A DNA stretch of 64,000 bases from Closterium sp. NIES-65 (Eukaryota > Streptophyta > Zygnematophyceae > Desmidiales > Closteriaceae), in assembly GCA_948144175.1 (NCBI GenBank), contig CANXME010001988.1, positions 558,001-622,000 of the forward strand. The letters run 5' to 3'. Every line of letters starts with the position of its first letter. Position 1 is the first letter of the stretch. The position numbers were made by a program, and so were the translations under genes. This document shows positions 28,301 through 38,420 of this stretch, piece after piece. The notes under the pieces are model-generated. The model saw only the letters and a program-made list of their open reading frames with translations, made no database searches and had not been told where the DNA came from.

Positions 28301-30061
28301 GCGCGGCCGCGCGGGGCCGCGGCGAGGGCGGGCACGGGCGGCGGCGGCGTCGAGGCCGCGGCGGCGAGGGCGCGCGGGCGTCTGCGCAGCCGCGCGGGGG
28401 CCGCGGCGAGGGCGGGCGCGGGCGGCGGCGGCGTCGAGGCCGCGGCGGCGAGGGCGCGCGGGCGTCCGCGCGGCGGCGCGGGGCCGCGGCGAGGGCGGGC
28501 GCGGGCGGCGGCGGCGTCGAGGCCGCGGCGGCGAGGGCGCGCGGGCGTCTGCGCGGCGGCGCGGGGCCGCGGCGAGGGCGGGCGCGGGCGGCGGCGGCGT
28601 CGAGGCCGCGGCGGCGAGGGCGCGCGGGCGTCCGCGCGGCGGCGCGGGGCCGCGGCGAGGGCGAGCGCAGGCGGCGGCGGCGTCGAGGCCGCGGCGGCGG
28701 CGAGGGCGCGCGGGCGTCCGCGCGGCCGCGCGGGGCCGCGGCGAGGGCGGGCGCGGGCGGCGGCGGCGTCGAGGCCGCGGCGGCGAGGGCGCGCGGGCGC
28801 CCGCGCGGCCGCGCGGGGCCGCGGCGAGGGCGGGCGCGGGCGGCGGCGGCGTCGAGGCCGCGGCGGCGAGGGCGCGCGGGCGCCCGCGCGGCCGCGCGGG
28901 GCCGCGGCGAGGGCGGGCGCGGGCGGCGGCGGCGTCGAGGGCGCGCGGGCGTCCGCGCGGCCGCGCGGGGCCGCGGCGAGGGCGGGCGCGGGCGGCGGCG
29001 GCGTCGAGGCCGCGGCGGCGAGGGCGCGCGGGCGTCTGCGCGGCGGCGCGGGGCCGCGGCGAGGGCGGGCGCGGGCGGCGGCGGCGTCGAGGCCGCGGCG
29101 GCGAGGGCGCGCGGGCGTCCGCGCGGCGGCGCGGGGCCGCGGCGAGGGCGAGCGCAGGCGGCGGCGGCGTCGAGGCCGCGGCGGCGGCGAGGGCGCGCGG
29201 GCGTCCGCGCGGCCGCGCGGGGCCGCGGCGAGGGCGGGCGCGGGCGGCGGCGGCGTCGAGGCCGCGGCGGCGAGGGCGCGCGGGCGCCCGCGCGGCCGCG
29301 CGGGGCCGCGGCGAGGGCGGGCGCGGGCGGCGGCGGCGTCGAGGGCGCGCGGGCGTCCGCGCGGCCGCGCGGGGCCGCGGCGAGGGCGGGCGCGGGCGGC
29401 GGCGGCGTCAAGGCCGCGGCGGCGAGGGCGCGCGGGCGTCCGCGCGGCCGCGAGGGGCCGCGGCGAGGGCGGGCGCGGGCGGCGGCGGCGTCGAGGCCGC
29501 GGCAACGAGGGCGCGCGGGCGTCCGCGCGGCGGCGCGGGGCCGCGGCGAGGGCGGGCGCGGGCGGCGGCGGCGTCGAGGCCGCGGCGGCGAGGGCGCGCG
29601 GGCGTCCGCGCGGCCGCGCGGGGCCGCGGCGAGGGCGGGCGCGGGCGGCGGCGGCGTCGAGGCCGCGGCGGCGAGGGCGCGCGGGCGTCCGCGCGGCCGC
29701 GCGGGGCCGCGGCGAGGGCGGGCGCGGGCGGCGGCGGCGTCGAGGCCGCGGCGGCGAGGGCGCGCGGGCGCCCGCGGGGCCGCGCGGGGCCGCGGCGAGG
29801 GCAGGCGCGGGCGGCGGCGGCGTCGAGGGCGCGCGGGCGTCCGCGCGGCCGCGCGGGGCCGCGGCGAGGGCGGGCGCGGGCGGCGGCGGCGTCAAGGCCG
29901 CGGCGGCGAGGGCGCGCGGGCGTCTGCGCGGCCGCGCAGGGCCGCGGCGAGGGCGGGCGCGGGCGGCGGCGGCGTCGAGGCCGCGGCGTCGAGGGCGCGC
30001 GGGCGTCAGCGCGGCGGCGCGGGGCCGCGGCGAGGGCGGGCGCGGGCGGCGGCGGCGTCGA
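25310..30061 (-). repeat. GC-rich tandem array, about 83-bp unit, in the E1 leader position
   Basis: Roughly 4.75 kb, more than 90% G+C by eye, G-rich on the plus strand. The main unit is 83 bp (for example the GCGAGGGCGGGCGCGGGCGG block recurs at about 27232, 27315 and 27398). Shorter units of about 77 bp occur near 25800-26200 and truncated ones elsewhere. Larger blocks are themselves duplicated, with offsets of about 1.17 kb and 0.49 kb. Both 77 and 83 leave remainder 2 when divided by 3, so the reading frame rotates with each unit and all six frames stay open for 1000 or more codons. I take these ORFs as artefacts. In sense orientation each unit contains GCGGCCCC, as do the leader arrays of E2, E5 and E6. 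Confidence 0.88.
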
Positions 30062-30165
30062 GCATAGAAAACAGACATTCTGGCACACGCTCACAACACG
30101 CATGCAACGCACGAACATATGATGGGAGGCAGACAGACGTGAATGCAAATGATAGCATCACATAA
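30062..30165 (-). repeat. LTR-A2 5' fragment (104 bp), outer tip of inverted arm 1
   Basis: On the minus strand it starts TGTTATGTGATGCTATC and matches 57312-57415 closely, then breaks off into the GC array at 30061. The flanking agtgt equals the reverse complement of the flank at 57307-57311, so both are copies of the same original insertion. Confidence 0.88.
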
Positions 30166-30626
30166 CAAGTGTGAGCACTTCTGTAGTCCAGAGAGCCACG
30201 ACCCCATGTGGCCGTGTAGTCCGGGGCGTTGCGCCTGGTAGCCACAGTGTGAGCACAGAGAGCCAGCTGCGCCTGTCGCCGTGTAGTCCGGGTTTAGCCT
30301 GGTAGTGACAGTTCTGCGCACTCCTGTTGCCCGTGTGTCTGCAGCTTCAGCCGTCGTCTCGCATCTTCTCGCCCCCACAGTTTCACCTCCTCCTCACTTG
30401 CCCTCTGTGATTGCCTCTAGCTTCGCATAACACTGTGATCTATTGCTCTACCTGCTTGTTGTGCTGATTATACCCCACTTTGACTATGGGGGTGTGTCAA
30501 AATATAATGTTTGTCTAGCCTGCAGTGGGGTACTCTATAGCGAGTACAGCCCAAATTAGGGTTTGCTATATGTACTCACCTGCCTGCTAGTGAAAACCCC
30601 TCTTTCCTGTGCCTATAGTTCTGACA
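30166..30626 (+). mobile_element. E10: copia 3' UTR and 3' LTR fragment in gypsy
   Basis: 329 bases of non-coding 3' sequence end in a polypurine tract (CTATGGGGGTG-like) and a 132-bp LTR (30495-30626) starting TGTCAAAATATAATG and ending TTCTGACA. It belongs to the same short-LTR group as E2/E5/E6. The body was lost when an LTR-A2 element joined at 30165. It is repeated inverted at 56842-57311. I see no coding capacity. Confidence 0.75.
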
Positions 30627-31100
30627 GGCCGTGTCCGTGATCCTGCAGCGGTAATCCTCTGACTGCCTGGTCACTCGCGTCTGCTTCCACCACGTAGTCC
30701 TTGTTTGGATCGGACATGATCAGTATTGGGAAGGTTGTCAGGGATGTCTGTAGCTGCTGCATGGCTTGCTATTAAGTATCTGATTCTTAGGTTCTTTCTT
30801 TCTAAAATAAATTTATGAGTGGTGATGCAGTCTTTACGTACTGTGGCACGAACATGTTGTAGTAGTTGGCGAAGCCTAGGAACTACTGCTCTCTTTGAAG
30901 TTTTGTGGAACCTTCCACTTTTTGACGGCTTCGATCTTCCGCGGGTCTACCTGTACGCCCTCGACGCCCATCATGTTCTCAAGGAACTGCGCCTTCTTTA
31001 TGGCGAAATCGCTCTTTGACAGCTTTACGTATAAATTTTTATCTCCGCAAGATTTTGAAGATTCTTCGCGTATGCTCCACATGCTCCTTCATGTTCTAGA
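30627..31100 (-). pseudogene. Ty3/gypsy RT-RNase H fragment (arm 1, downstream half)
   Basis: The minus strand reads HVEHTRRIF, then after a frameshift LYVKLSKSDFAIKKAQFLENMMGVEG and VDPRKIEAVKKW, a classical gypsy RT thumb/connection sequence. Near 30660-30720 it reads VVEADASDQAV, the start of gypsy RNase H. The upstream half of the RT is at 38421-38790, beyond the E5 insertion. Frameshifts and stops make it a remnant. Confidence 0.82.
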
Positions 31101-31232
31101 TGTCATAACATTATAGCTTATGCTTTTGTGTAGGCTGTAGTGGGGTATCCCATAGGGGGTACAGCCCAATTAGGGTTAGTACTTGTACCCAATTCATGCA
31201 TAGTTCAATCATTTCTCGTTCTCACTTTCTCA
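31101..31232 (+). repeat. 5' LTR of E5
   Basis: TGTCATAACATTATAGC to TCACTTTCTCA, 132 bp. It differs from the 3' LTR by one base (T/G at position 6). Confidence 0.93.
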
Positions 31233-31278
31233 TGGTATCGAGCAGGTTCCCTCGTGGGAACTGTTCCTTGGGCCCACC
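31233..31278 (+). promoter_or_regulatory. E5 primer-binding site, stem-loop and GGGCCCACC motif
   Basis: TGGTATCGAGCAGG is the primer site (31233-31246). The stem GTTCCC/GGGAAC with loop TCGT occupies 31246-31261, GGGCCCACC lies at 31270-31278, and a T tract follows at about 31288-31297. The layout matches E2 and E6. Confidence 0.8.
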
Positions 31279-31299
31279 GATCCTCCCTTTTTTTTTTCT

Positions 31300-32250
31300 G
31301 CCCGGGGCGCGTCCTGCCCCTGCCCGAAGCGCGCCTAGGGTCGCGCCCTCCTTAGCGGCCCGTCGCGTCGCCCTTAGCGGCCCGTCGCGTCGTTCTTAGC
31401 GGCCGCGTCGCGCAGCCCTAACGGCCGCGTCGCGCCGCCCTTTCACAAGCGGCCCGTCGCCGCCCTTCTCCTGCGGCCCGCCGCCCTCAACTGCGGCCCC
31501 GCCGCCCTCACCTGCGGCCCCACGGCCCTCACCTGCGGCCCCGCCGCCCTCAACTAATGCGGCCCCGCCGCCCTCAACTGCTGCGGCCCCGCCGCCCTCA
31601 ACTGCGGCCCCGCCACCCTCAACTGTTGCGGCCCCGCCGCCCTCAACTGCGGCCCCGCCGCCCTTCTCTGCGGCCCCGCCGCCCTCTGCTGCGGCCCCGC
31701 TGCTCTCACCTGCGGCCCCGCCGCTTTCACCTGCGGCCCCGTCGCCCTCAACTGCTGCGGCCCCGCCGCCCTCAACTACTGCGGCCCCGCCGCCCTCAAC
31801 TGCGGCCCCGCCGCCCTTCTCTGCGGCCCTGCCGCCCTCTGCTGCGGCCCCGCCGCTATCACCTGCGGCCCCGCCGCTTTCACCTGCGGCCCCGCCCCTC
31901 TCGTTGGCAGCCCCGCCGCTCTCATCTGCGGCCCCGTCACCTGCTGCAGCACCGCGCGCCACCCGGGCTTCCCGACCCGCCCCACCCAGCCGAGCAGCCG
32001 ACCGCCGCGCCGCCCTGCAGCAGCACCGTCGAGCCGCCCGGGCAACCGAGCAGCCGGACAGCCGGCCGCCGAGCCGCCCAGCAGCCCTGCAGCCGAGCCG
32101 CCCAGCAGCCGAGCCGCCGTACAGTCGAGCCGCCGGACCGCCGAGCCGCACTGCAGCCAAGCCGCCCAGCAGCCCAGTAGCCGAGCCGCCGATTTGCCGA
32201 GCCGCCCTACTGCCGAGCCGCCCGAGCTGCCCTGTCCGGTGAGCACAGTG
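31300..32250 (+). repeat. GC-rich tandem leader of E5
   Basis: From about 31490 to 31930 the sequence is a tandem array of 21-24-bp units of the type GCGGCCCCGCCGCCCTCAACT with minor variants. It is followed by a GAGCCGCC-rich zone to 32240. Open frames here are repeat artefacts. The same array is found in E5' on the other strand at about 55150-56050. Confidence 0.87.
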
Positions 32251-32305
32251 CCTCTCTTGCTACACTGCCCTCACCCTACTGTTGCACTGCTAGTCTACTG
32301 TGGTC

Positions 32306-34900
32306 ATGGCTACCCCTAGTGTCCTCGCTTTTGACGCTGAGGGTCGAGCCATTGACTTTGACGTCTGGGTAGATGACCTGCAGCTGTTCTTACAGTGCGA
32401 TAGGGCAGACGGTCTCTCTCTCTTTGACCTCACCTCAGGCGCCTCTCCTGCCCCTGCTGCTGATGCTGACTCCACTGTTCGCTCCCAGTGGGCCACGCGC
32501 GACGCTGCTGCACGTCTTGCTGTGCGTCGCCACCTCCCTACCTCCGAGCGTGCGCACTTAAGTCAGTACAAGAGTGCTCAGACCTTGTACGACGCTGTAG
32601 TTGCGCGCTACTCCTCCCCTGCCACTGCTGCACTGAGCCGCCTCATGCTATCGTACCTCTTCCCTGACCTTGCTGCCTTTCCCACTGTCGCTGACCTCAT
32701 TACGCACCTCCGCACTAGTGACACTCGCTACCGTGCTGCGCTTCTTGCTGACTTCTGCGCCAAGACCCCCCCCCCCATGTACATCACTCTCTACTGCATA
32801 GTCACTCGCCTCCCTCACTCCCTTCGCGTAGTCAGGGACCACTTCCTCTCAGTTTGTCCCACCACTCTCACTGTTGACCTCCTCGAGAAGTCCCTTCTAG
32901 CGGCCGAGAAGAGCATAGTCGCTGTAGGGGCCTCTTGTGGTGACCCGCGCACCCCCATCTTTGAGGGGTGCTCCCCCTCCCCTCTTCTGCCCTCTGTTGC
33001 CTCTGCTGCTACGGCCGACCTCCTTGGTCTTGAGTCGGTCGGTGCGGCGTCCGCCCCTAGCGGGAGACGCCGCTCTGGCAAGGGCAAGGGGGGCAAAGGC
33101 GTTGGTGGGAGTGGGGGTGGCGGTGGGAGTGGAGGTGGGGGAGGAGGTGTCGTTGGCGGCAGCAGAGGCGGCAGCGGCGGTGGTGGTGGGAGCGGGGGTG
33201 GCGGAGGTGGTGGCGGTGGAGGCGGCGGCGGAGGCGGCAGTGGCAGCGGAGGCGGCGGAGGCGGCGGAGGCGGCGGGGGTGGCGGTGGAGCTGGTCGCGG
33301 GTCTACACAGAGGAGTGGTTCCGGTGGTGGCCAGCGCCAGCAGCAGCAGCGCGGTCGTGAGACCCTGTCCCCTCAGCAGCTCCGTGAGTGGTACACTGCA
33401 CGCCAGCGGGGTGGGGGTTTTGGTCCGTGCACCTACTTCCTGCGCACCGGCGATTGTGCGGGTGAGCAATTTGGGGGTGCGCACCCCACCCAGCGCTGCT
33501 TTGGCCGCCTGACGGACGCGTGGCGTGGCCAGTTCCTGGAGGCCACAGAGATCCCTGGCTGGGGCGAGCTGTCTAGAGCGGGAGTTGCTATCTATGATCT
33601 TGATTTTGATGCTATTCTTTCTGCCATGTATGCTGTGTCCATTAGTGATGAGGGTGAATGTTACCGGTGTTTCCCGCCCGATCCGGGCATTGGGACTGCT
33701 GCTCTAGGTACTGGTGAGGCTGCTGCCCTAGGTGCTTGTGACGCTGCTGCTCTAGGTGCTAGTGCGTCTGCGTCCTCAGGTACTGGTGAGTCTGCGCTCT
33801 CAGATACTGCGTCGGCTTTGGCCTCCCTTACCTTCACCCTTGACTCTAGAGCTTCTCGCTCCTTCTTTCGGGACCGCACCACACTCACGCCGCTTAGTCG
33901 GCCGGTTGCGGTGTCTCTGGCTGACCCCTCTGGGGGTCCTGTCCTGTCTCACTTCTCCACAGTCCTTCCGTGTCCGGTGGCTCCCTCTGGCACCCTGTCT
34001 GGTCTCTACCTCCCCTCGTTCTCTACGAACCTGGTGAGTGGTGCTGACCTATAGGATGGGGGAGTACACCAGTTCACTCCTGCGCGTCAGCGGGTGACGC
34101 ACTGCATAGAGGCTAGCACAGGCCGACACCTGGCTACGTTTACCCGTCAGCCGGGGTCGAGCCTGTACACACTGACCACTGCGTCTCCTCTAGTTGCTGC
34201 CTCGGGTCAGGTGTTTGCTGCAGCGTCCATGTCTGGTCCTGAGTCTGCCCCCTGTTCGTGTCGTCTCCTGTCTCACGAGACTCTCCTCTGGCACCACCGT
34301 CTTGGTCACCCCTCTCTGCTTCGGCTCAGAGGCATGGCCTCCGGTCTTCTTGTTTCTGGTCTCCCCCGGTCCCTCCCTCCCCTTCCTCAGGGCCCTGGCC
34401 CTACCTGTGTCCCCTGTGTCGAGGGGCGCCAGCGGGCTGCCCCTCACTCCTCCCAGTTTCCTCCGACAGAGGTCCCGCTGTAGACACTTCACATGGACGT
34501 GTGGGGCCCAGCCCGCGTCCGTGGACAGGGTCACGAGCGCTACTTCCTGCTCGTTGTTGACGACTATTCGCGTTACACCGCGGTCTTCCCCTTGCGCAGC
34601 AAGGGTGATGTCACTGAGGTGCTGATCGACTGGATCCGCGCAGCTCGTCTCCAGCTCAGGCAGAGCTTTGGCTCGGACTTTCCTGTTCTGCGTCTACACT
34701 CGGAAAGAGGCGGAGAGTTTTCCTCTGCCCTTCTGAGAGCCTACTGTCGCGCACGAGGCATCCGTCAGACCTTCACGCTTCCGGACTCCCCGCAGCAAAA
34801 TGGGATTGCTGAGCGCCGCATTGGCATGGTCATGGATGTCACTCGTACCTCCCCAGCCTTGCTGTGGACGGGGAAGGTTGGCGATGCGTCGACGTTCTAG
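32306..34900 (+). pseudogene. E5 gag, protease and integrase N-terminal half (in-frame stops)
   Basis: ATG at 32306. Gag (UBN2-like: VLAFDAEGRAIDFDVWVDDLQLFL to about residue 200) is followed by a poly-Gly run (about 33100-33300), one LSPQQLREWY motif and a finger that has lost one Cys compared with E5' (C-X13-C there, F here). The protease shows LDSRAS, where Gly of DSG is replaced by Arg. TAG codons at 34052-34054 and 34481-34483 replace Gln found in relatives. The integrase has HMDVWGP and LHSERGGEF, where the second catalytic Asp is Glu, then GIAERR. A 102-base in-frame deletion follows, relative to E5'. The frame stops at 34898-34900. Confidence 0.88.
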
Positions 34901-37900
34901 GTCTGGGGATCTCGGGCGTTTGTCCGCGACTTGTCTGCGGACAAGCTGTCCCCTCGTGCTGCTCCGTGCGTCTTCCTGGGGTTCCCCCCTGACGCGCCTG
35001 GGTGGCAGTTCTACCACCCCACCTCTCGCCGTGTTCTGTCCTCCCAGGACGTCACGTTTGACGAGTCAGTCCCCTACTACCGCCTCTTCCCCTACCGCAC
35101 TCCGTCCCTCCCCCCCTCCCCGCTCTTCCTTGTACCAGGTCCCCCCCCGGTAGACCCCCTCCCCCCTAAGGGTCCTTCCCCTTCAGGTGTGTCCCAGGTA
35201 GACGCACTCGAGCTTGTCGAGGTTTCTGGTGACTCTAGTGCTGCTGGGGGTGCTGAGCCTGGGGGTGCTGAGCCTGGGGGTGCTGCGACTAGGGATGCTG
35301 AGCCTGGGGGTGCTGAGCCTGGGGGTTCTGAGCCTGGGGGTGCTACGCCTAGGGGTGCTGTACCTGGGAGTGCTCCACCTGGGGGTGCTGAGCCTGGGGG
35401 TGCTGAGCCTGGGGGTGCTGAGCCTGGGGGTGCTGAGCCTGGGGGTGCTTAGCTTGGAGGTGCTACGCCTGGAGGTTCTCCGGTTGCTTCGTCTCTGCGG
35501 GAGCCACTCTCTCCTCAGGAGCTGCCCGGCGCTGGAGCCGTGCTGCTGGTGCTGGAGGTTCTTCGACTACTGAGGGTGCTGCTGTCGCGGGTCCCGGAGG
35601 TGCTCGTACTGGGAGTACTGGAGCTGCTGGGCCTACGGGTTCGACTAAAGCTGGTGCTGCTAAGGGTGTTGGCGCTGAGACTACCGCTGGCGGTCCTGCT
35701 GGGGGTACTCCTGGTGCTGCTGGAGGTTCTGGAGCTACTGGAGGTGCTGCAGGAGCGGGTGCTCCTGCTGGGGGTACTGGTGCTGTCCCTGCTGTGTCTG
35801 GCGTTGCCACGCGGCCTCGACCGTACTTCGTTCCACTCCTGCAGCAGGTTCTTGGTCTTCCACCTTCTACTGGTTCTCCTCCTCCCTTAGAGTGTCCACA
35901 GCCTGTCCCGTCACAGTTACAGTTGCAGCCTACCTCCCCTTTGCCTGCTCCTTCTCCCTACACTGGTCCTACTGGAGGTCTTGCTGAGCGTCGTGAGCCT
36001 GCGTCTCGCCCTACGTCGCCTGTCCGTGCTGCTCGCGCTAGTGGTCGTGGTTCACATCAGCGTCCTCCTCCTGTCCCTGGCACGCACCGGATGTCTCTGC
36101 GTCCGTCCACTGCTCCTCTGCGTGCCCCTTTACCTTCTCCTCCGGAGTCCTCTCTTCCTGCTCTTGCCGACCCGGAGTCGGACTCTCTTCGTGCTGCCAG
36201 TCCTACTGTCACGCGTCTCCTGGCTACTGTCGTCACTGACCCTTCGTTCGAGTCCACTGCTGCGTCTGCCCTAGTTGCTGAGCTCGTCGACTTTGCTGCT
36301 CGCTGTCGCCTAGACTACGCTGCTAGTCTTGTAGCTGAGTCTGATTCTGTCTGTCCTCCGTCCGTCGGGGGTGAGTGTGCCCTTGGCACGGACGTCCTTG
36401 AGGAGAAGTAGGAGGAGTTCCAGTGTCTGGCAGCTGCTTCACCTCATCTCGTGTCCGTACTGCTTACCCCTGAGGGAGACCCGGATGCACTTGACATCCC
36501 GACTCCGCGCTCCTACGCGGAGGCGATAGAGGGTCCCTACTCCTCTCAGTGGCAGGCAGCTATGGACACAGAGATGGCTACCTGGAAGTCCACAGGCACC
36601 TACGTTGACGAGGTTCCCCCGCCTGGGGCGAACATCGTCAGTGGCATGTGGATCTTCAGAGTGAAGCGGCCGCCGGGTTCTCCGCCTGTCTTCAAGGTAC
36701 GTTACCTGGCTCGTGGCTTCAGTCAGCGGCAGGGAGTTGACTACTTTCAGACCTTCTCTCCCACCCCGAAGATGACCACTCTTCGGGTACTGCTGCACGT
36801 TGCTGCTCCCCGTGACTACGAGTTGCACTCTCTCGACTTTAGCACTGCTTTCTTGCAGGGCAGCCTGCACGAGGAGATCTGGCTGCGCCGCCCACCTGGC
36901 TTCACTGGGTCGTTCCCTCCTGGTACCCAGTGGAGCCTCCAACGTCCAGTTTACGGTCTCCGCCAGGCGCCACGTGAGTGGCACGACACACTGAGGACTA
37001 CACTTGCGGCTCTTGGGTTTGCTCCTTCTACTGCCGACCCGTCGCTGTTTCTACGCACCGACACCTCTCTGCCGCCGTTCTACATCCTCGTGTACGTCGA
37101 CGACTTGGTCTTTGCCACAGCTGACACTGCTGGACTCGCCTACGTGAAGTCGGAGCTGCAGAAGAGACACACGTGCACAGACCTGGGTGAACTGCGCAGC
37201 TGTCTTGGCTTGCAGATCACCCGGGACAGAGCACGCCGCACCATTACCCTGACTCAGTCACACATGGTGCAGCAGGTCCTTCAGCGCTTCGGCTTCACGT
37301 ACTCCTCGCCTTAGGCCACTCCTCTGCCTACTCGACACTCGCTCTCAGCTCTGCCTTCGGATGAGTCCGTAGAGTCGAGTGGCCCGTATCCAGAGCTTGT
37401 TGGCTGCCTCATGTATCTGATGACCTGCACACGACCTGACCTTGCATACCCTCTTAGCATTCTCGCACGCTATGTTGCTCCTGGGAGACACTGACCAGAG
37501 CACATGGCTGCAGCAAAGAGGGTGTTGCGCTACTTGTGCAGTACGTCGGGCATGGGGCTAGTGCTTGGAGGGCGCAGTCCAGTGGTCCTCACTGGGCACG
37601 CAGACGCTTCTTGGGGTGACGACCAGGCTACGCAGCGGTCGTCACAGGGTTACACCTCCAGTCTTGGTTCCGGCTCTGTCTCGTGGCGGGCTACTCGCTC
37701 GTCATCTGTTCTCGGCTCCAGTTGTGAGGCTGAGATCTACGCAGGGGCATGGCTGCACAGGAGCTTCGCTGGCTCACCTACCTGTTGTCTGACCTCGGAG
37801 AGCCGCCTCGTTCTCCTCCAGTACTGTACGTAGACAACAAGGCCATGCTGGCCTTGTGTTGAGAGCAGAGACTTGAGCACAGAACAAAGCACATTGCTCT

Positions 37901-38075
37901 CCGCTACTTCCTTGCTCGTGAGCTACGGCAGCGTGGTCAATTGCGACTTGCGTACGTGGCCTCCGAGGCCAACACTGCTGATGTCTTCACCAAGGCACTT
38001 GCGCCTTGTGATCATCAGCGCTTCTGCACCCAGTTGGGTCTTGTACCTGTCTTGCCTCACTTGCTCACCTCTTGA
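34901..38075 (+). pseudogene. E5 integrase C-terminus, linker, RT and RNase H (stops, frameshifts)
   Basis: Starts with VWGSRAFVRDLSADKLSP. The Gly/Ala/Pro linker has EPGGA repeats, a stop at 35450-35452 and a 13-base deletion near 35527 inside the LREWFARR motif. The RT frame is regained near 35794 and contains a stop at 36409-36411, the MWIFRVKRPPG block, FSTAFLQGSL, RPVYGLRQAP and YVDDLVF. TAG at 37312-37314 (Gln in E2) and TGA at 37492-37494 (Arg in E2) follow. The RNase H has HADASWGDD, a one-base deletion near 37745, YVDNKAMLALC, a TGA at 37859-37861 and ADVFTKAL. Terminal TGA at 38073-38075. E2 is the intact reference. Confidence 0.88.
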
Positions 38076-38288
38076 CCTTGTTTGTACTGTTACATATATA
38101 TATATACCTGCTCTTGCTTGTCTAGCCTTATATATATATGTACTCCTGCATGTGAACTGGCCTTGTGGCCTTGTACTTGTGCTCGGAATGTGTGGTGACT
38201 TTGTGATCCACCCTGAGCTTTGCTTTGTTTTGCTTTGCTTGACTGGTCTTGTGACCCCCTGTTCTCCCCCACTTTGCCTATGGGGGTG

Positions 38289-38420
38289 TGTCAGAACATT
38301 ATAGCTTATGCTTTTGTGTAGGCTGTAGTGGGGTATCCCATAGGGGGTACAGCCCAATTAGGGTTAGTACTTGTACCCAATTCATGCATAGTTCAATCAT
38401 TTCTCGTTCTCACTTTCTCA
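38289..38420 (+). repeat. 3' LTR of E5
   Basis: TGTCAGAACATTATAGC to CTTTCTCA, 132 bp, preceded by the tract CTATGGGGGTG and followed by the duplicated target ctaga. Confidence 0.93.

Larger units (their letters stand above)
977..30061 (-). mobile_element. E1: old, nested-into Ty1/copia element (minus strand)
   Basis: E1 is the outermost element of the left half. Read on the minus strand it runs: GC-rich tandem leader (about 25310-30061), gag start at 25285, gag 25285-24177, interruption by E3 (24176-12284), gag 12283-12190, interruption by E2 (12189-5238), gag end 5237-4857, then protease, integrase, RT and RNase H to 1038. Continuity is shown by the cgatt target duplication of E3, across which the gag frame reads straight through. 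The E2 boundary gives an imperfect duplication (aggcc/aggca) and a frame offset of one. No convincing LTR remains at either end. The 5' end is fused to an LTR-A2 fragment at 30062 and the 3' end to the truncated LTR-A1 near 960-976. Confidence 0.8.
31101..38420 (+). mobile_element. E5: copia element with full Gag (plus strand), in gypsy RT
   Basis: 7320 bp with 132-bp LTRs at 31101-31232 and 38289-38420 that differ at one position by eye. Perfect duplication ctaga (31096-31100 and 38421-38425). It has a primer-binding site, stem-loop, GC-rich leader, gag-pol remnant and polypurine tract. The coding region has about seven nonsense codons, a 102-base in-frame integrase deletion and small frameshifts. 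The host is a gypsy RT, cut just after its YLDD-like motif. A near copy, E5', lies inverted at 48805-56367. Confidence 0.94.

Noticed and set aside
25310-30061. Array considered as a CRISPR or centromeric satellite
   Set aside because: There are no unique spacers and no cas genes, and the genome is eukaryotic. The position between E1 gag and a former LTR and the shared GCGGCCCC core fit a retrotransposon leader better than a satellite, although a satellite origin is not excluded.
24973-30165. Several overlapping ORFs of 1269-1701 codons on both strands across the GC array
   Set aside because: They arise because the 83-bp unit has no stops and rotates the frame. The proteins are Arg/Ala/Pro or Gly/Arg repeats without domains, and they run into unrelated sequence at both ends.
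31396-32246. Overlapping Gly/Ala/Arg-rich ORFs on both strands in the E5 leader
   Set aside because: By-products of 21-24-bp GC units. The true gag start with a UBN2 domain is at 32306.
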